In this document: in pieces, positions 1-5,306 of the stretch
Position numbering within the stretch: position 1 is the first letter of the stretch
How the letters are laid out: each line of letters opens with the position of its first letter
Assembly: GCA_022564455.1 (NCBI GenBank)
Contig: JADFLK010000184.1
Location: 1-5,306, forward strand
DNA from: Bacteroidota bacterium
GTDB lineage: Bacteria > Bacteroidota > Rhodothermia > Rhodothermales > Rubricoccaceae
Direction of reading: 5' to 3'
DNA: 5,306 nt
Translations under genes and position numbers: made by a program
Notes under the pieces: model-generated
What the model saw: the letters and a program-made list of their open reading frames with translations, nothing else
The model's database searches: none
Told to the model about the DNA's origin: nothing

Positions 1-18
1 CCGGCGCTCTCCCTTATA

Positions 19-171
19 TCATTCACCACCCCCCTGCATCTTTTCTAGCCGATCAATCGCCTCATACAGCCCTGAGCCCGGGCGCCATCTCCTTCCATCT
101 AACGTCTTGATTGTGCGGAAGACCCTTGCAGGAATCAAACCGATTCTTTCAATGGTACGGTTCGCTCGCAC
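19..171 (-). CDS. possible C-terminal fragment of an unidentified protein
   Basis: A minus-strand frame reads about 50 codons to a TGA at 19-21, ending in peptides such as [16 protein letters not shown] and [17 protein letters not shown]. The composition (charged, mixed, amphipathic last helix) looks protein-like, but I recognise no family. The only start-like codon is a GTG at 169-171, exactly where homology to rpoC begins. The frame stays open into rpoC antisense as far as a stop at 238-240, so the true 5' part of any such gene is absent here. Codon choice (AGA, AGG, GGA, CTA) differs from rpoC and the other genes in the window, hinting that this DNA has another origin. It could equally be a chance open frame. 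Low confidence. Confidence 0.25.
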   Translation of the reverse strand: MRANRTIERIGLIPARVFRTIKTLDGRRWRPGSGLYEAIDRLEKMQGGGE

Positions 172-2082
172 GATTGTGGCACCCTGCGCGGTGTGCGTAT
201 GCAGGCGCTGAAGGACAACGAAGACATTGTTGAATCGCTAAGGGACCGCATCCTCGGCCGGGTGTCCGTCCATGACGTTGTTGATCCCCTAACCGAGGAA
301 CAGATCGTCGGTTCGAACGAAATGATCACCGAGGAGATTGCTCAGCAGATTTCGCAGACCTCCATCGAAACGGTCGAGATTCGCTCGGTGCTGGCTTGTG
401 AGGCCCCGCGCGGTGTGTGCGCGCTTTGCTACGGCCGAAACCTCGCAACGGGCAGGCTCGTGGAGCCGGGCGAGGCCGTGGGTGTCATCGCGGCGCAGTC
501 CATTGGCGAACCAGGAACGCAGCTTACGCTTCGAACCTTCCACATCGGAGGTACCGCCAGCCGTATCTCTGTTGAAAGCACGCTTGTCAACAAGTTTGAC
601 GGAAAGGTGGCGTTCGACAACCTCCGCACTGTCATCTACAACGTAGGTGACGAGAAGAGGGTGATTGTGCTTGGCCGTTCCGGCGAAGTCCGCATTTTGG
701 ACGGCGAGGGCCGCCAGCTTATTGCGTATACCGTGCCTTACGGCGCCGAGGTCATCGTGAAAAAGGGCCGGAAGGTGAAGAAGGGTGACGTGATTGCCTC
801 GTGGGATCCGTACAACTCGGTGATTGTTTCGGAAGTATCGGGTACCGTAAGGTTTCAGGACATTATCGAAGGCACCACGTACCGCGAAGAGAGCGACGAG
901 CAGACAGGCTTCCGTGAAAAGGTGGTCACCGAAACGCGCGATCGTAACCTCACGCCGGCCCTGCTTATCGAAACGGGGGGGAAGAAGAAAACCACAAAGG
1001 AATACACGATGCCGGTGCGTGCGCGCCTGCAGGTGGCTACCGGCGATACCGTAGAGGCCGGGCAGGTGCTGGCCAAGCTGCCGCGCCAGAGCGCCAAGAC
1101 GCGCGACATTACGGGTGGCCTGCCACGTGTTATTGAACTCTTTGAGGCTCGCCAGCCCTCCGACCTGGCCGTTGTTTCCGAGATCGACGGTGTGGTGACG
1201 TTCGGCGGCCGTAAGCGCGGTTCGCAGGAGATCATCGTGACCAGCCGCGACGGTGAAACGCAGCGTACCTACCTCGTATCCCTGTCGAAGCACCTTCTCG
1301 TCCACGAGAACGACTTCATTCGTGCAGGCGAGGCCCTTTCAGACGGGCAGATTTCACCGCAGGACATCCTGTCCATCCAGGGCCCCACTGCCGTTCAGGA
1401 GTACCTCGTGAACGAGGTGCAAGAGGTTTACCGTCTTCAGGGTGTAACGATCAACGACAAGCACATCGAGACGATCGTACGCCAGATGATGCAGAAGGTG
1501 CGCGTTGCCGATCCGGGCGATACAGACTTCCTGGAAGCCAGCCTTGTCGACCGATTCGAACTGGAACATGCGAACGACGATCTGTACGACAAGTTTGTTG
1601 TTATCGACAATGGAGACAGCGACATGGCCATCGGCCAGATTGTCAACCGCCGCCGCTTGCGTGAGGTCAACTCCGAATTGAAGCGACAGGACAAGGCCGA
1701 AGCTGTGGTTCGGGAAGCTGAGCTTGCAGTGGCTGAGCCGGTGTTGCTTGGCATCACCCAGGCCGCCCTCCGAACCGACTCCTTTATTTCGGCGGCTTCC
1801 TTCCAGGAAACGACCAAGGTGCTAACCGAGGCAGCTATTTCGGCCAAGACGGACTACCTGAAGGGCCTGAAGGAAAATGTGATCGTCGGGCACCTCGTAC
1901 CGTGCGGCACGGGCCTCCGTACCTACCGCGACCTCGTCGTGGGCTCGAAGAAGGAGCTCGAAGCGCTTCAGGTTACGGCTGAGGCCCTCGACCGTGGCTT
2001 GGAGGAAGGCGATGGTGCGGCTCCCTCGATGCCGGAATTAGATCAGGAGGCGTTGGCTGAACTCAATCGCCGCCTCGGTTAA
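172..2082 (+). CDS. rpoC: DNA-directed RNA polymerase subunit beta', C-terminal part (5'-truncated)
   Basis: This is the C-terminal 636 residues of the beta' subunit, which with beta forms the catalytic core of RNA polymerase. Homology starts at DCGTLRG (172). The four zinc-site cysteines lie at codons 175, 397, 418 and 427; their spacing of 74, 7 and 3 residues equals that of E. coli C814/C888/C895/C898. Counting the GTG at 193 as residue 1, the trigger-loop helix [15 protein letters not shown] runs into TFHIGG, with catalytic-loop histidine H117. An SI3-type insertion spans about 122-300, and the second trigger helix follows at DITGGLPRV (305-313). [12 protein letters not shown] and [14 protein letters not shown] come later. 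The bridge helix and the NADFDGD active-site half are missing. An in-frame TAA lies at 100-102 with no start codon between it and C175. The GTG at 193 or ATG at 199 would drop the first zinc cysteine, so this is a fragment, not a complete or cleanly split gene. The C-terminal tail is Bacteroidota-like and about 40 residues longer than in E. coli. Confidence 0.95.
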   Translation, partial: DCGTLRGVRMQALKDNEDIVESLRDRILGRVSVHDVVDPLTEEQIVGSNEMITEEIAQQISQTSIETVEIRSVLACEAPRGVCALCYGRNLATGRLVEPGEAVGVIAAQSIGEPGTQLTLRTFHIGGTASRISVESTLVNKFDGKVAFDNLRTVIYNVGDEKRVIVLGRSGEVRILDGEGRQLIAYTVPYGAEVIVKKGRKVKKGDVIASWDPYNSVIVSEVSGTVRFQDIIEGTTYREESDEQTGFREKVVTETRDRNLTPALLIETGGKKKTTKEYTMPVRARLQVATGDTVEAGQVLAKLPRQSAKTRDITGGLPRVIELFEARQPSDLAVVSEIDGVVTFGGRKRGSQEIIVTSRDGETQRTYLVSLSKHLLVHENDFIRAGEALSDGQISPQDILSIQGPTAVQEYLVNEVQEVYRLQGVTINDKHIETIVRQMMQKVRVADPGDTDFLEASLVDRFELEHANDDLYDKFVVIDNGDSDMAIGQIVNRRRLREVNSELKRQDKAEAVVREAELAVAEPVLLGITQAALRTDSFISAASFQETTKVLTEAAISAKTDYLKGLKENVIVGHLVPCGTGLRTYRDLVVGSKKELEALQVTAEALDRGLEEGDGAAPSMPELDQEALAELNRRLG

Positions 2083-2108
2083 TCACTCGCTCGAAGAGCA
2101 GGAAACGA

Positions 2109-2143
2109 AGCCCCGGTTTCCGTTCGAGGAGGCCGGGGCTTTT
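2109..2143 (+). terminator. intrinsic terminator of rpoC
   Basis: An 8-bp perfect GC-rich stem (AGCCCCGG at 2109-2116 with CCGGGGCT at 2133-2140) encloses a 16-nt loop and is followed by a short T run, 27 nt after the rpoC stop. The T-tract is only four bases, so efficiency may be moderate. Read on the minus strand, the same stem is followed by TCGTTTCC, so it could also weakly end the convergent small gene at 2218. A competing hairpin, GGAAAC (2101-2106) with GTTTCC (2116-2121), overlaps one base of the left arm; I take it as incidental. Confidence 0.8.
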
Positions 2144-2217
2144 CTGACGCCACACTCTCGTGACAATTCCAATTCGGAGCGAGGGAAAGATTGCAGGTTC
2201 CTCGTGTCGGTTGACCT

Positions 2218-2376
2218 CTACCCACCTCTGGTCCCCTCCAACTGCCGTAGCTGCTCTTGTAGTTGTTCGTCGTTCATTCCGCGTGTGATGAGAACGGTGG
2301 CGAGTATGGCCAGGCCGATCATGATGGCGACCATCGCGATGACGAAGGCGCGCGAGCGTTTTGGGGAGAGGGTCAT
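2218..2376 (-). CDS. small single-pass membrane protein, function unknown
   Basis: The gene encodes 52 residues from ATG 2374-2376 to TAG 2218-2220. A basic N-terminus (KRSR, residues 6-9) precedes a strongly hydrophobic segment of about 20 residues (FVIAMVAIMIGLAILATVLI, 11-30). A short polar, glutamine- and glutamate-rich tail with DEQLQEQLRQLEG follows and could form an amphipathic or coiled-coil helix. By the positive-inside rule the N-terminus is probably cytoplasmic. The open frame continues upstream to about 2577, but that part overlaps the tetR coding sequence and is unlike a protein start, so I chose the ATG just before the membrane segment. No Shine-Dalgarno is visible. It is divergent from the TetR gene with 104 bp between starts, so the repressor may control it. 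I recognise no family, and the hydrophobic/polar layout is the main reason to call it a gene. Confidence 0.6.
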   Translation of the reverse strand: MTLSPKRSRAFVIAMVAIMIGLAILATVLITRGMNDEQLQEQLRQLEGTRGG

Positions 2377-2436
2377 GGAAGAGGTGAACAGCGTAAAGCA
2401 TTGTTGGTGTGCCTGAAATATATTGGGCGGTTCGTC

Positions 2437-2457
2437 CGGAAGGCACTGCTCCTTCCG
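2437..2457. promoter_or_regulatory. perfect inverted repeat, candidate TetR operator
   Basis: CGGAAGG (2437-2443) and CCTTCCG (2451-2457) form a perfect 7-bp inverted repeat around a 7-nt spacer; with one mismatch the arms extend to 9 bp. It is centred about 34 bp before the tetR start, inside the divergent tetR/small-membrane-protein gap, where an autoregulating TetR dimer would usually bind. An AT-rich core (ATATAT near 2418-2423) lies just upstream and could be part of promoters on either strand. An alternative reading as a transcription terminator is listed separately. Confidence 0.4.
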
Positions 2458-2469
2458 AATTTTGTTTTT
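2437..2469 (+). terminator. possible intrinsic terminator or leader attenuator before tetR
   Basis: The same 7-bp GC-rich hairpin is followed on the plus strand by AATTTTGTTTTT (2458-2469), which is the layout of a Rho-independent terminator. It ends only 11 nt before the tetR ATG. It would therefore either stop upstream read-through into tetR or, if the tetR promoter lies near 2400-2430, act within the leader. Sequence alone does not separate this from the operator reading. Confidence 0.35.
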
Positions 2470-2480
2470 GAGTGTCACCC

Positions 2481-3074
2481 ATGCCCGAAAGCCGCCCCAA
2501 CGGTACAGACCTTCGCCGCGCCATTCTCGACGAATCGCGCTACCTCCTCGTCGCGGATGGCTACGACAACCTCTCAATGCGCAAGATCGCTAGGGCAGTT
2601 GGGTGCAGTGCTACGAGCATCTATCTGCACTTCGAGAACAAGGATGCCCTCATCCATGCCCTGATTTATGAGGGGATGGAAAGGCTCCACGAGCGGTTGG
2701 TGGAAGCCTCGGACGAGGCGGAGCCACTCGCTCGCCTGAACGCCCTGGCACACGCATACGTCCGTTTTGGGCTGGAGAACCCGGAGTACTATCAGGTAAT
2801 GTTCCAGCTCCATCCGCAGCGAATGGAGCGCTACCCGGTCGAGAACTACCGTCGTGCGCGCCTCAACCTGGAAATCCATGCGCAGGCCTTAGCCGACGGG
2901 GTGAAGGCCGGTGTTTTCGATGTGGAAAGCGCGGACACGGGCGCCCATGTTCTATGGACGGCGTTGCATGGCTTGGTCTCGCTCCTCCTTGCCGAGCGCG
3001 TAGACGTCAAAGTTGCCGATGAAACCTTCATTGACGCAGCCGTCCGCCATGCGTTGGATGGGTTCCGTGCCTAG
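2481..3074 (+). CDS. TetR/AcrR-family transcriptional regulator
   Basis: A 197-residue one-component repressor, typical length for the family. The N-terminal DNA-binding domain spans about residues 11-61: AILDESRYLLVADGYDNLSM leads into the helix-turn-helix (RKIARAVGCSATSIYLHF, 34-51) and then ENKDALIHAL, the hallmark TetR pattern ending in Y-x-H-F-x-x-K-x-x-L. The C-terminal ligand/dimer domain contains YVRFGLENPEYYQVMFQL (93-110), which resembles the WHG-type TetR C-terminal domain. I chose ATG 2481; an in-frame GTG at 2472 would add three residues. Neither has a clear Shine-Dalgarno. The gene is divergent from the small membrane protein and sits 106 bp upstream of the co-directional acyl-CoA synthetase. 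That placement suggests local control, with a fatty acid or acyl-CoA as a plausible but unproven ligand. A palindrome just upstream may be its operator. Confidence 0.9.
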   Translation: MPESRPNGTDLRRAILDESRYLLVADGYDNLSMRKIARAVGCSATSIYLHFENKDALIHALIYEGMERLHERLVEASDEAEPLARLNALAHAYVRFGLENPEYYQVMFQLHPQRMERYPVENYRRARLNLEIHAQALADGVKAGVFDVESADTGAHVLWTALHGLVSLLLAERVDVKVADETFIDAAVRHALDGFRA

Positions 3075-3180
3075 TTGACCTACAACTTCAGATCGCACAA
3101 TTCCCTTCCACCGTGTATTTTGTTCATTCTCCGCTCGGGCTCTCCGAGGGATGTCTTCCACTCTTACTCTCTTCCCCATC

Positions 3181-5058
3181 ATGGCACTCGACATCCACAC
3201 CGCTCCGCCCAACTCAGGTGAAACAGTCCTCGGCCGGACGCTTCACTCGCTCCTCGACGAAGCCGTTGAGAAGTATCCGAACCCCAAGGCATTCAACCAG
3301 CCGAAAGAGGGCGGTGGCTGGACGACGCTCTCCAACGGCGAACTCAAAACGGCAGCGGACGAGATGGCGCTCGGCCTGCATGCGCTCGGGCTGAATCGCG
3401 GCGACCACATCGCGTTCTTCATGAACAGCGACATGTACTTCACCATGGCCGATTTCGCCTGCATGATTGCCGGCATTATCAACGTGCCGCTGTACACGAC
3501 GTACACGGCCGAAAACCTTGTCTACGTGACGAAGCACGGGAAGTGCAAGGCCATGGTAATCTCCAACGACGAGATGCTGGCGAGCGCGGCCGGGTGGCTT
3601 TCGGACACGGAGGTTGGTTTTATCGTGCTCGCTGAAGGCGACGGCGCGGGCGTCTCTCTCCCCGACGGAGTGGCGCTCCACACACTTGATGCACTTCGTG
3701 AAAAGGGCCGCGAACGCCTGGCCGCCAATCCGGACGAACCCCAGCAGCTCCGCGATCAGGTGGATGCAAAGGATCTGGCGACGCTTATCTACACCAGCGG
3801 CACCACCGGCCTGCCAAAGGGCGTGATGCTCTCGCACGAGAACATCTCGTCTAATGTGTACGCCGCCCTCACGGGGTTCAAGATCCTCAAACACCAGGAA
3901 GAAAACACGCTGACATTCCTCCCGATGACCCACGTGTTCGCGCGCGTGCTGACCATCCTCGCGGTGGCGCACGGGCACTCTATCTACTACTCCGACCCGG
4001 ACCATCTCGTGGAGCACCTCGGCGTGGTCAAGCCTACGTTCTTCGCATCGGTACCTCGGGTGCTGGAAAAAGTGTACGATAAGGTTCTGCTCGGCGTTCG
4101 CGAGGCCACGGGCCTTAAAAAGGCGATCGGAACCTGGGCGCTCGATATGGCGAGGACGTACGATCTCAGCAAACCGGACGGCGGTATGGGCCTCCTTTCG
4201 GGGCTGGCCGACAAGCTGGTGTACTCCAAGATCCGTGAGAAGCTTGGCCTGACACGGGTGAAGGTGTGCGCCGTCGGCGGGGCCGCGCTGCGCGCCGACC
4301 TTGCCAGTACGTTCTTTGCCTTCGGTATTCCGGTCTTTCAGGGATACGGCCTCACGGAGACGAGCCCGGTTATCACGATGAACACGCCGGGACACAACCG
4401 GGCAGGCACCGTCGGGCAGCCGATTGCAGGTGTTGAGGTAGCGATTGCAGAAGACGGGGAGATCATCTCGCGCGGTCCTCACATTATGCTGGGCTATTAC
4501 GACGCACCCGATAAGACGGCCGAAGTGATGGGCGAGGACGGCTGGTTCCACACCGGCGACATCGGTGAGTTCACCGACGACGGCTTCCTGCGCATCACAG
4601 ACCGGAAGAAAGCGCTCTTTAAGCTTTCCACGGGTAAGTACGTGATTCCCCAGCCTATGGAGAACACGCTGACGGAAGACCCGCTGGTCGAGCAGGCCGT
4701 AGTGGTGGGCAACTCGCAGAAGTACGCGACGGCGCTCATTTTTCCGAACATGGAAACCCTACGCAACTGGGCGAAGAGCAAGGATCTTGAAACAAGCGAC
4801 TCCGACGAGGCGCTCCTTGCCGACCCGGTTGTGTCCGCCGCGTTCGAGGAGATCGTGGCCGAGGCCAATAAGGGCGTGGACCACTGGTGCCAGGTGAAGC
4901 GGTTCCACCTGCTTCCCGAGGCAATGACCGTGGAGAACAAGCTCCTTACGCCGACCATGAAGGTCGTCCGCCGCAAGGTGAACGAGGTCTACGGCGGCGA
5001 CATCGAAGCGATGTACGCGGCCTCGGCGGAAGGTGGGAAAGCAGTGGCGGCTGTGTGA
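3181..5058 (+). CDS. long-chain fatty-acid--CoA ligase (AMP-forming acyl-CoA synthetase)
   Basis: This 625-residue enzyme activates fatty acids with ATP to acyl-AMP and then to acyl-CoA, feeding beta-oxidation or lipid synthesis. It likely acts in the cytosol or at the inner membrane face. Motifs in order (residues from 3181): P-loop YTSGTTGLPKG (204-214); FLPMTHVFAR; GYGLTETSP (388-396); GWFHTGD (454-460); TDRKKALFKLSTGKYVIPQP (473-492); and LLTPTMK, whose K594 sits where the family's catalytic lysine is expected. The KYVIPQPMEN wording and the length match the FadD15/ACSBG-like long-chain group rather than short-chain acetyl-CoA synthetases. An in-frame ATG at 3151 would add ten residues; GAGGG abuts it too closely to be a good ribosome site, and the extra residues look non-conserved, so I prefer 3181. 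No frameshift or missing motif is seen. Chain-length preference cannot be read from the sequence. Confidence 0.93.
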   Translation: MALDIHTAPPNSGETVLGRTLHSLLDEAVEKYPNPKAFNQPKEGGGWTTLSNGELKTAADEMALGLHALGLNRGDHIAFFMNSDMYFTMADFACMIAGIINVPLYTTYTAENLVYVTKHGKCKAMVISNDEMLASAAGWLSDTEVGFIVLAEGDGAGVSLPDGVALHTLDALREKGRERLAANPDEPQQLRDQVDAKDLATLIYTSGTTGLPKGVMLSHENISSNVYAALTGFKILKHQEENTLTFLPMTHVFARVLTILAVAHGHSIYYSDPDHLVEHLGVVKPTFFASVPRVLEKVYDKVLLGVREATGLKKAIGTWALDMARTYDLSKPDGGMGLLSGLADKLVYSKIREKLGLTRVKVCAVGGAALRADLASTFFAFGIPVFQGYGLTETSPVITMNTPGHNRAGTVGQPIAGVEVAIAEDGEIISRGPHIMLGYYDAPDKTAEVMGEDGWFHTGDIGEFTDDGFLRITDRKKALFKLSTGKYVIPQPMENTLTEDPLVEQAVVVGNSQKYATALIFPNMETLRNWAKSKDLETSDSDEALLADPVVSAAFEEIVAEANKGVDHWCQVKRFHLLPEAMTVENKLLTPTMKVVRRKVNEVYGGDIEAMYAASAEGGKAVAAV

Positions 5059-5067
5059 TGAGTTGCG

Positions 5068-5106
5068 GACGGCTCGCCTGCCTGTCCCGTCCTGCGGGGA
5101 GCCGTC
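5068..5106 (+). terminator. strong hairpin after acyl-CoA synthetase gene (no T-tract)
   Basis: An 8-bp perfect stem (GACGGCTC at 5068-5075 with GAGCCGTC at 5099-5106) begins 10 nt after the synthetase stop. A second perfect 4-bp hairpin (CCCG 5086-5089, CGGG 5095-5098) stacks directly inside it on the 3' side. No T run follows, so it is not a classical intrinsic terminator; it may protect the mRNA 3' end or assist factor-dependent termination. Confidence 0.4.
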
Positions 5107-5143
5107 AGCGTGTGTGACACTTACGCGATATGCGGCAAACCCT

Positions 5144-5236
5144 CCGCCTCGCTGCGCTCGGCACCTCCCTTGGAAAGGGAGGGGTCTAGAAACCGCCCCC
5201 TTCAGGGGACTCCCCGCGTAGCGGGGTGGGGGTGTC
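5144..5236. repeat. GC-rich nested inverted-repeat element, likely a dispersed intergenic repeat
   Basis: The block contains three hairpins in tandem: CCTCCCTT/AAGGGAGG (5164-5171 with 5175-5182), CCCC/GGGG (5197-5200 with 5205-5208) and CCCCGC/GCGGGG (5212-5217 with 5221-5226). An outer pairing of 5160-5168 with 5228-5236 (nine pairs, two of them G-U) could enclose them as a multibranched fold, competing with the first hairpin. The style (CTCGCTGCGCTCGG then CACCTCCC... and ...GTAGCGGGGTGGGGGTGTC) resembles dispersed intergenic repeats I recall from GC-rich bacteria. Copy number cannot be judged from one window. Minus-strand frames through it read as low-complexity proline/arginine/glycine peptides and are not genes. 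Confidence 0.5.
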
Positions 5237-5256
5237 GGAATGGCGAGGAGTTTTTG

Positions 5257-5306
5257 ATGCCGGTTCCACAACCGTTGCGCAGAGCAACTCATAACAGCCT
5301 ACGTTG
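5257..5306 (+). CDS. possible start of a further gene, cut by the window end
   Basis: An ATG at 5257-5259 lies six nt after AGGAG (5246-5250), good Shine-Dalgarno spacing, and opens 16 codons (MPVPQPLRRATHNSLR) to the window edge without a stop. The stretch also contains small inverted repeats (CGGTT/AACCG at 5261-5274 and GTTGC/GCAAC at 5274-5288), which would be unusual at the start of a gene. The other genes here lack Shine-Dalgarno sequences, so this match may be chance. No family can be assigned. Confidence 0.25.
   Translation, partial: MPVPQPLRRATHNSLR

Noticed and set aside
125..150. tRNA T-arm on the minus strand (GGTTTGATTCC)
   Set aside because: The T-stem does not pair beyond one base pair next to the loop, and no acceptor stem or anticodon arm is visible.
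130..163. Group II intron domain V, because GTACGGTTC (155-163) resembles its 3' strand
   Set aside because: No pairing 5' strand (such as GAACCGTAC) occurs at the expected distance of about 25 nt upstream, and no domain VI or typical intron end follows.
100..177. Intein remnant in rpoC, since NG...SHD-C before the zinc cysteine loosely resembles an intein C-terminus
   Set aside because: The spacing between NG and the penultimate His is wrong, the last residue is Asp, the preceding intein block is absent and a TAA lies 25 codons upstream of the junction cysteine.
289..1305. Long minus-strand open frame of 338 codons opposite rpoC
   Set aside because: It lies wholly antisense to strongly conserved beta' sequence; its arginine- and histidine-rich composition is typical of a mirror of GC-rich coding DNA.
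3075..3123. Promoter for the acyl-CoA synthetase (TTGACC at 3075-3080, or TATTTTG at 3116-3122)
   Set aside because: Neither match has a partner element at proper spacing, either for sigma-70 or for the Bacteroidota -33/-7 consensus; too weak to list as a feature.
3214..4551. Minus-strand open frame of 445 codons opposite the acyl-CoA synthetase
   Set aside because: It is antisense to a gene with all family motifs, has histidine/arginine-rich mirror composition and no recognisable domain.
4759..5292. Minus-strand frame of 177 codons spanning the synthetase 3' end and the repeat
   Set aside because: Half is antisense to the synthetase and half is translated repeat; no protein-like pattern.

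Overview
The window looks like chromosomal DNA from a GC-rich member of the Bacteroidota/Rhodothermota branch. The evidence is the C-terminal part of the RNA polymerase beta' subunit. Its tail reads [19 protein letters not shown], then [11 protein letters not shown] and VGSKKE, the wording I associate with Bacteroidota RpoC. It also carries an SI3-type insertion in the trigger loop, as Gram-negative beta' subunits do. The genes here have no convincing Shine-Dalgarno sequences, which also fits that group. The taxonomic placement is inference from remembered family patterns, not from a search.

Layout: (1) 1-171 is DNA that is not rpoC; it carries at most the tail of a weak minus-strand frame ending at 19. 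(2) 172-2082 (+) is a 5'-truncated rpoC that starts abruptly at the first zinc-binding cysteine of the beta' zinc site and lacks everything upstream, including the catalytic-centre half. (3) 2109-2143 is an intrinsic terminator. (4) 2218-2376 (-) is a small single-pass membrane protein of 52 residues, divergent from (5) 2481-3074 (+), a TetR-family repressor. The 104-bp gap between them holds an AT-rich core and a perfect 7-bp inverted repeat followed by a T-rich run. (6) 3181-5058 (+) is a long-chain acyl-CoA synthetase (AMP-forming) with all core motifs. (7) 5059-5256 is a gene-free stretch with a strong hairpin just after the synthetase stop and a GC-rich block of nested inverted repeats that looks like a dispersed intergenic repeat. 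(8) 5257-5306 may be the first codons of another gene.

The TetR regulator sits directly upstream of the acyl-CoA synthetase on the same strand, the arrangement expected if the repressor senses a fatty acid or acyl-CoA and controls fatty-acid activation. Synteny suggests this; the sequence does not prove it.

I did not find a new defence, mobile or RNA-based system. The two points that most merit a second look are the abrupt rpoC junction near position 170 (assembly chimera versus real rearrangement) and the palindrome plus T-run immediately before tetR (operator versus leader attenuator).
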